DNA of 64,000 bases. Source: Polyodon spathula (Eukaryota > Chordata > Actinopteri > Acipenseriformes > Polyodontidae). This document shows positions 60,657 to 64,000 of this stretch, in pieces. The translations under genes were made by a program, and so were the position numbers. The notes below the pieces were generated by a model. The model was not told the origin of the DNA. It did no database searches and worked only from the letters and a program-made list of their open reading frames with translations. Positions within the stretch are counted from its first letter, which is position 1. Every line of letters starts with the position of its first letter. The stretch is taken from NCBI RefSeq assembly GCF_017654505.1, contig NC_054537.1, forward strand, positions 74,365,618 to 74,429,617, in the 5' to 3' direction.

Positions 60657-60945
60657 GCCTTAGGTATAGGAATCTGTCATCAACATAACATAGCCTTCCT
60701 TATATAACAAATGTGTCAGTTTCATTTATTTTCTTTAACCAATGGCAGATAATGCATTGCTGAGTTTGTTGTGCTCACATATCAGGTGGTGTCTGGAATG
60801 ATCCAAATGCAATTAAAACAGCGGGTTACAACTGTGACATACAATTACACATTTATACAGACAGGTTTTTAACTGGACCAATCTAGGTAAAGCCTTAGGT
60901 ATAGGAATCTGTCATCTACATAACATAGCCTACCTTATATAACAA
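60657..60945 (+). repeat. direct repeat pair of about 54 bp
   Basis: 60657-60710 and 60892-60945 share GCCTTAGGTATAGGAATCTG and ATAACATAGCC with about 95 percent identity by eye, separated by roughly 180 bp. Confidence 0.8.
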
Positions 60946-60989
60946 AACTTTATATAAAACCAGCACAATAATTGTTTTAATAAGCGTGT

Positions 60990-61166
60990 CTACTATTTTG
61001 TGTTCTGTTTGTTTTGGCCGTCTTGCCATTTTGTTTTGTGAGTGTTTCTGTTTTGTTTAAAAACTGTATTTTTTTATATAATAAACCAGCGCAACAGCAC
61101 TTCATACCTTGCAGTCCTATGTGTCTCCTTCCTGGTCTGACATCACCACCAAGCATATCCGTGACA
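60990..61166 (+). mobile_element. 3' part of an LTR
   Basis: Contains AATAAA (61080-61085), then CTTCCTGGTCTGACATCACC and a terminal CCGTGACA, paralleling the R-U5 end of the solo LTR at 52406. The 5' portion could not be delimited. Confidence 0.5.
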
Positions 61167-61955
61167 CAGTCAATTAGCCCACATTTGTGAAGTAAAAACT
61201 TCCATGGACAGAGTGATACAAAGGAAAAGTGAGCCTTTTATTGAAATGTCCTCAGCGGTGCAGTGAAACCAGTCAGTATCATCTTGCGTTAATTAAAATC
61301 ATATCTTTTCGAATGGCTATTATACAGATTCTTAATCAACTAATTTTGGCAATTTTAACTCAACTCAAATAACAAACACTGAGTACCAGGCATTTTTATT
61401 AAATCACATGACTTGAGCTCAGTATTTTGTTAACCCAAGGACCAATACTACTCACAACAAAACAAACCTATCTGCTCACTATTTAAAATGCAAATAGCAT
61501 TATGTATGTACCCAATGAGCTATTGATGTAAAACTTAGACTGTTGCATTGTCATTGTGCATCAGTATATATAAAAAGGATTTGAAACCCAACTAGTTATA
61601 CTTTCACTCCAAATACATAACCGCTATGCCTCACAGATTCACATCTTAACCCTCTCAACAAAGTAGGCTACTATTGAGAGGAATGGTAGTACGTTAGAAA
61701 AACGTGTTTGAAACTTCCATGAGTCTCTATACTCCAAGAGTTTTGCTGTATTCACCATGTGCACACAGTACTACGGTACTCTGTGCACTAGATTCTCCTG
61801 GTACCTGGTGCATCTTGTTCTAGTACTAGTAATGGTCTATTGCTTTTTTGACACATGTTATTTATAATATGAAAGATTATAAACGCTCCAGCCCCTGGAA
61901 AAACAAAAGCAACAAAACCTGTAAGTGTGCACAGTTCAACGTTCCACTGTCTCAT
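61167..61955. other. intergenic, no gene recognised
   Basis: No features recognised. Confidence 0.45.
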
Positions 61956-61959
61956 TAAT

Positions 61960-62117
61960 TTAGAACAATTTGTAGATTTTATTTTTCACTTTGACATTAT
62001 GGACTTTTTTGTGTGTTGATCAGTGGCAAAAACTAATTAAAAACATTTTGATTCCATGTTGTAACATAATAAAATGTCGTAAAGTCCAAAGGGAGTGGAT
62101 ATTTTTGAGAGCCACTG
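61960..62117. mobile_element. Tc1-type transposon end
   Basis: Holds the right-end sequence of a Tc1-like subfamily: CACTTTGACATTATGGAC, GATCAGTGGCAAAAACTAAT, TTCCATGTTGTAACATAATA and a terminal GAGAGCCACTG followed by TA at 62118. The rest of the element is absent. A GT/TA tract follows directly. Confidence 0.8.
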
Positions 62118-62120
62118 TAT

Positions 62121-62157
62121 GTGTGTGTATCTCTGTGTGTGTGTGTGTGTGTGTGTG

Positions 62158-62220
<63 letters not shown>
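62121..62220. repeat. (GT)n-(TA)n compound microsatellite
   Basis: GT repeats to about 62158, then TA repeats to 62220. Confidence 0.95.
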
Positions 62221-62224
<4 letters not shown>

Positions 62225-62451
62225 CAGAATATAGGCCACATATACAGTCGCAGACAAAGCGTATTTGGGAACATAAAAAAAGGAGGAAAAAACACAAAGA
62301 AAGTAATTTTTATAAAAATATTAATAAATGGGGTATACCTTGTTTGTCTCATAAATTATATACCATCTTTTACATACTAGGAAATAAAAAAATAAATATC
62401 TTTAACACGCGGAAAAAGTATATAAAATTTGTATATCTATATATTTAAAAT

Positions 62452-62508
62452 ATATTTTAGTCTGTAATCCATACATTTATTTTATATGGATTACAGACTA
62501 ATGAAAAT
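62452..62508. repeat. long hairpin
   Basis: Arms TAGTCTGTAATCCATA (62458-62473) and TATGGATTACAGACTA (62485-62500) pair perfectly over 16-17 bp around an 11-nt loop. ATATTTT and GAAAATAT extend the stem after a small mismatch. Confidence 0.85.
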
Positions 62509-62520
62509 ATATGATGCACC

Positions 62521-63622
62521 ATATATTTATAAGATATATAATCAGCTCCTGGCTCCAATACGGGCACTGACGACTCTCAGTCTAAAGTCTAGAGAGAGAG
62601 ATAATACAGGTAGAGGGATTTCTTAATAAATGATATTGGGTAACCTGGCCTTTTTTAAGGCTAGTCCTTCAGTTTGTACATGTTCATTAGCATTTTCCAT
62701 CTTCCTATAAGCATCTACCAACCTACTGAATCTGGTAAGTTTGCAGACAAGTTCTGTCTGAAAGAAAAAAATAAATAACTACAGTTGCCAGCAACTTTAC
62801 GGCTTCCAGTACCAGTACCAAACACTTTAGCAAATAGTGCAGAATGCCATTTTTACATAATAACCATGACCCTATGTGCACTCTCTAACAGGAGTTATAA
62901 GCCAGTTTTGTATTTGACCTTTAGCAGAGGTAAAAGGTCATGGGCAATACACATGCATACACTATATGTGTTCCATAGTAACCATGGCTCGATCTGCACT
63001 CTACAAGGAGTTATTATAATACATTAGTTTCCAGCACTGAATTTGATAACATCATTATTTACAGTTGCTTGTTCATTTACCTCCTACAGTACATTAGTTT
63101 AAAAATATGATTTTATTATGGGAGTTTAAAAAAAAATGTATTTTATATATTAGGCCACCACTATCAGGAAGCCCCGGTTGACTTGCAGAACAGATGCCTG
63201 AGAGAGATGACAGGCAAGTTGGAATAATTGTGCTCCCCCTTTGAAACTTTGATAAGAGCACTATTTGGATTGGCATTCTCTCTTCTGTTTATCAAGGGAT
63301 GGAGCCTCTCTTTCTTTTGTTTTGTTATGAATGAAAGTCCTCTTTGTGCACTGTTTTTTTTTTTTTTTTTTTTTTTTCCCATGGAAACTGAAGCTGCTTG
63401 TAAGTGTGTCCTTCCTTTGATGTAATTTTCATTTGATTCTGGTGAAGATCTAAATACTGTACTATAGATTTAAAGAATTCAACTGCTACTTGTTGAAAAA
63501 TTTCTCATTTGCTACCTAGAGCTATGTGTTTTGCAGAATTTAAAGGACATGACAGAAACATATTTCTGAAAATATATCAAATGTAATTAAAAAATCTATT
63601 AATGTTTGATTTGTAGTTCTTT

Positions 63623-63653
<31 letters not shown>

Positions 63654-64000
63654 ACTGGATACTTATGTTGGGAGTAAAGAAAGCGAAATCCATACTTGTA
63701 CAGAAAATTAGTTGTTTTTATCAGTGTTTTTTGCATTTAGATACATTTCTATGTATTTTTTTAATTACAAAAATCAAACATTGCAAGAATGCTTCTGTTG
63801 TAATGATACATTTTAATGTAATTGTCTGTGCATTCCCTTATCAAATTATCTTCAATTGCAGTCACACAGTAATGGTTTGCAGTGGTACCACAGTGCTAAA
63901 GGCTTAATAGCAATATTATCACGTATGAATGGGTATCAGGTAATGACAGTCTGTCGTTTTTGCTTCAGGGCAATACACTGCCTCTGTGTGCAGCTTTACC
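62521..64000. other. intergenic, no gene recognised
   Basis: Poly-T at 63354-63377 and short chance frames. No gene recognised. Confidence 0.5.

Overview
The window reads as repeat-rich vertebrate DNA, most likely from a non-teleost ray-finned fish such as a sturgeon or paddlefish. The grounds are a young CR1-type LINE whose tail I associate with Acipenser genomes, L2-type LINE ends, Tc1, hAT and Harbinger-like DNA transposons, several LTR remnants, and one intron-split gene with GT-AG splice sites. The species call is inference. There are no bacterial-type operons, and most short open frames are chance or lie inside transposons.

Layout. 1-13.4 kb: AT-rich intergenic DNA with a nested insertion at 2849-4719 (an L2 LINE tail inside a Harbinger-like MITE, and a 112-bp repeat inside that LINE tail). 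13.4-14.8 kb: a dead Tc1 element. 15.4-16.7 kb: L2 endonuclease and RT remains. 17.39-19.62 kb: a young LTR-bounded element whose interior is almost entirely GC-rich minisatellite, carrying a sense-oriented Pro/Glu/Arg-rich open frame. 24.6-25.3 kb: a probable solo LTR. 26.5-27.6 kb: a non-autonomous hAT element with an 8-bp target duplication. 27.98-35.72 kb: ten exons of a mitochondrial vitamin-D 24-hydroxylase (CYP24A1-type) P450 on the + strand, with intact splice sites but a frameshift in exon 7, a scrambled haem-loop motif in exon 10 and no recognisable haem-cysteine exon. It looks like a decaying gene copy. 38.2-39.4 kb: an L2 tail and a conserved fish repeat. 40.26-44.56 kb: a near full-length CR1 LINE on the minus strand, with an esterase-type ORF1, an EN/RT ORF2 and a duplicated 5' UTR segment.

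46-50 kb holds a second Harbinger-like copy and a widely spaced inverted repeat. At 50.33-50.42 kb two heat-shock elements sit just upstream of a TATA box, with no recognised gene after them. 51-54 kb has LTRs and a degenerate zinc-finger ORF of a multicopy fish family, interrupted by a 640-bp solo LTR with a perfect 5-bp target duplication. 54-64 kb has a short interstitial telomeric repeat, a second almost identical CR1 tail, further LTR pieces, a Tc1 end and a long hairpin.

The only host gene recognised is the P450; almost everything else is mobile-element history. The items most worth a second look are the LTR element with the minisatellite ORF, the orphan heat-shock-type promoter and the broken CYP24A1-type gene.
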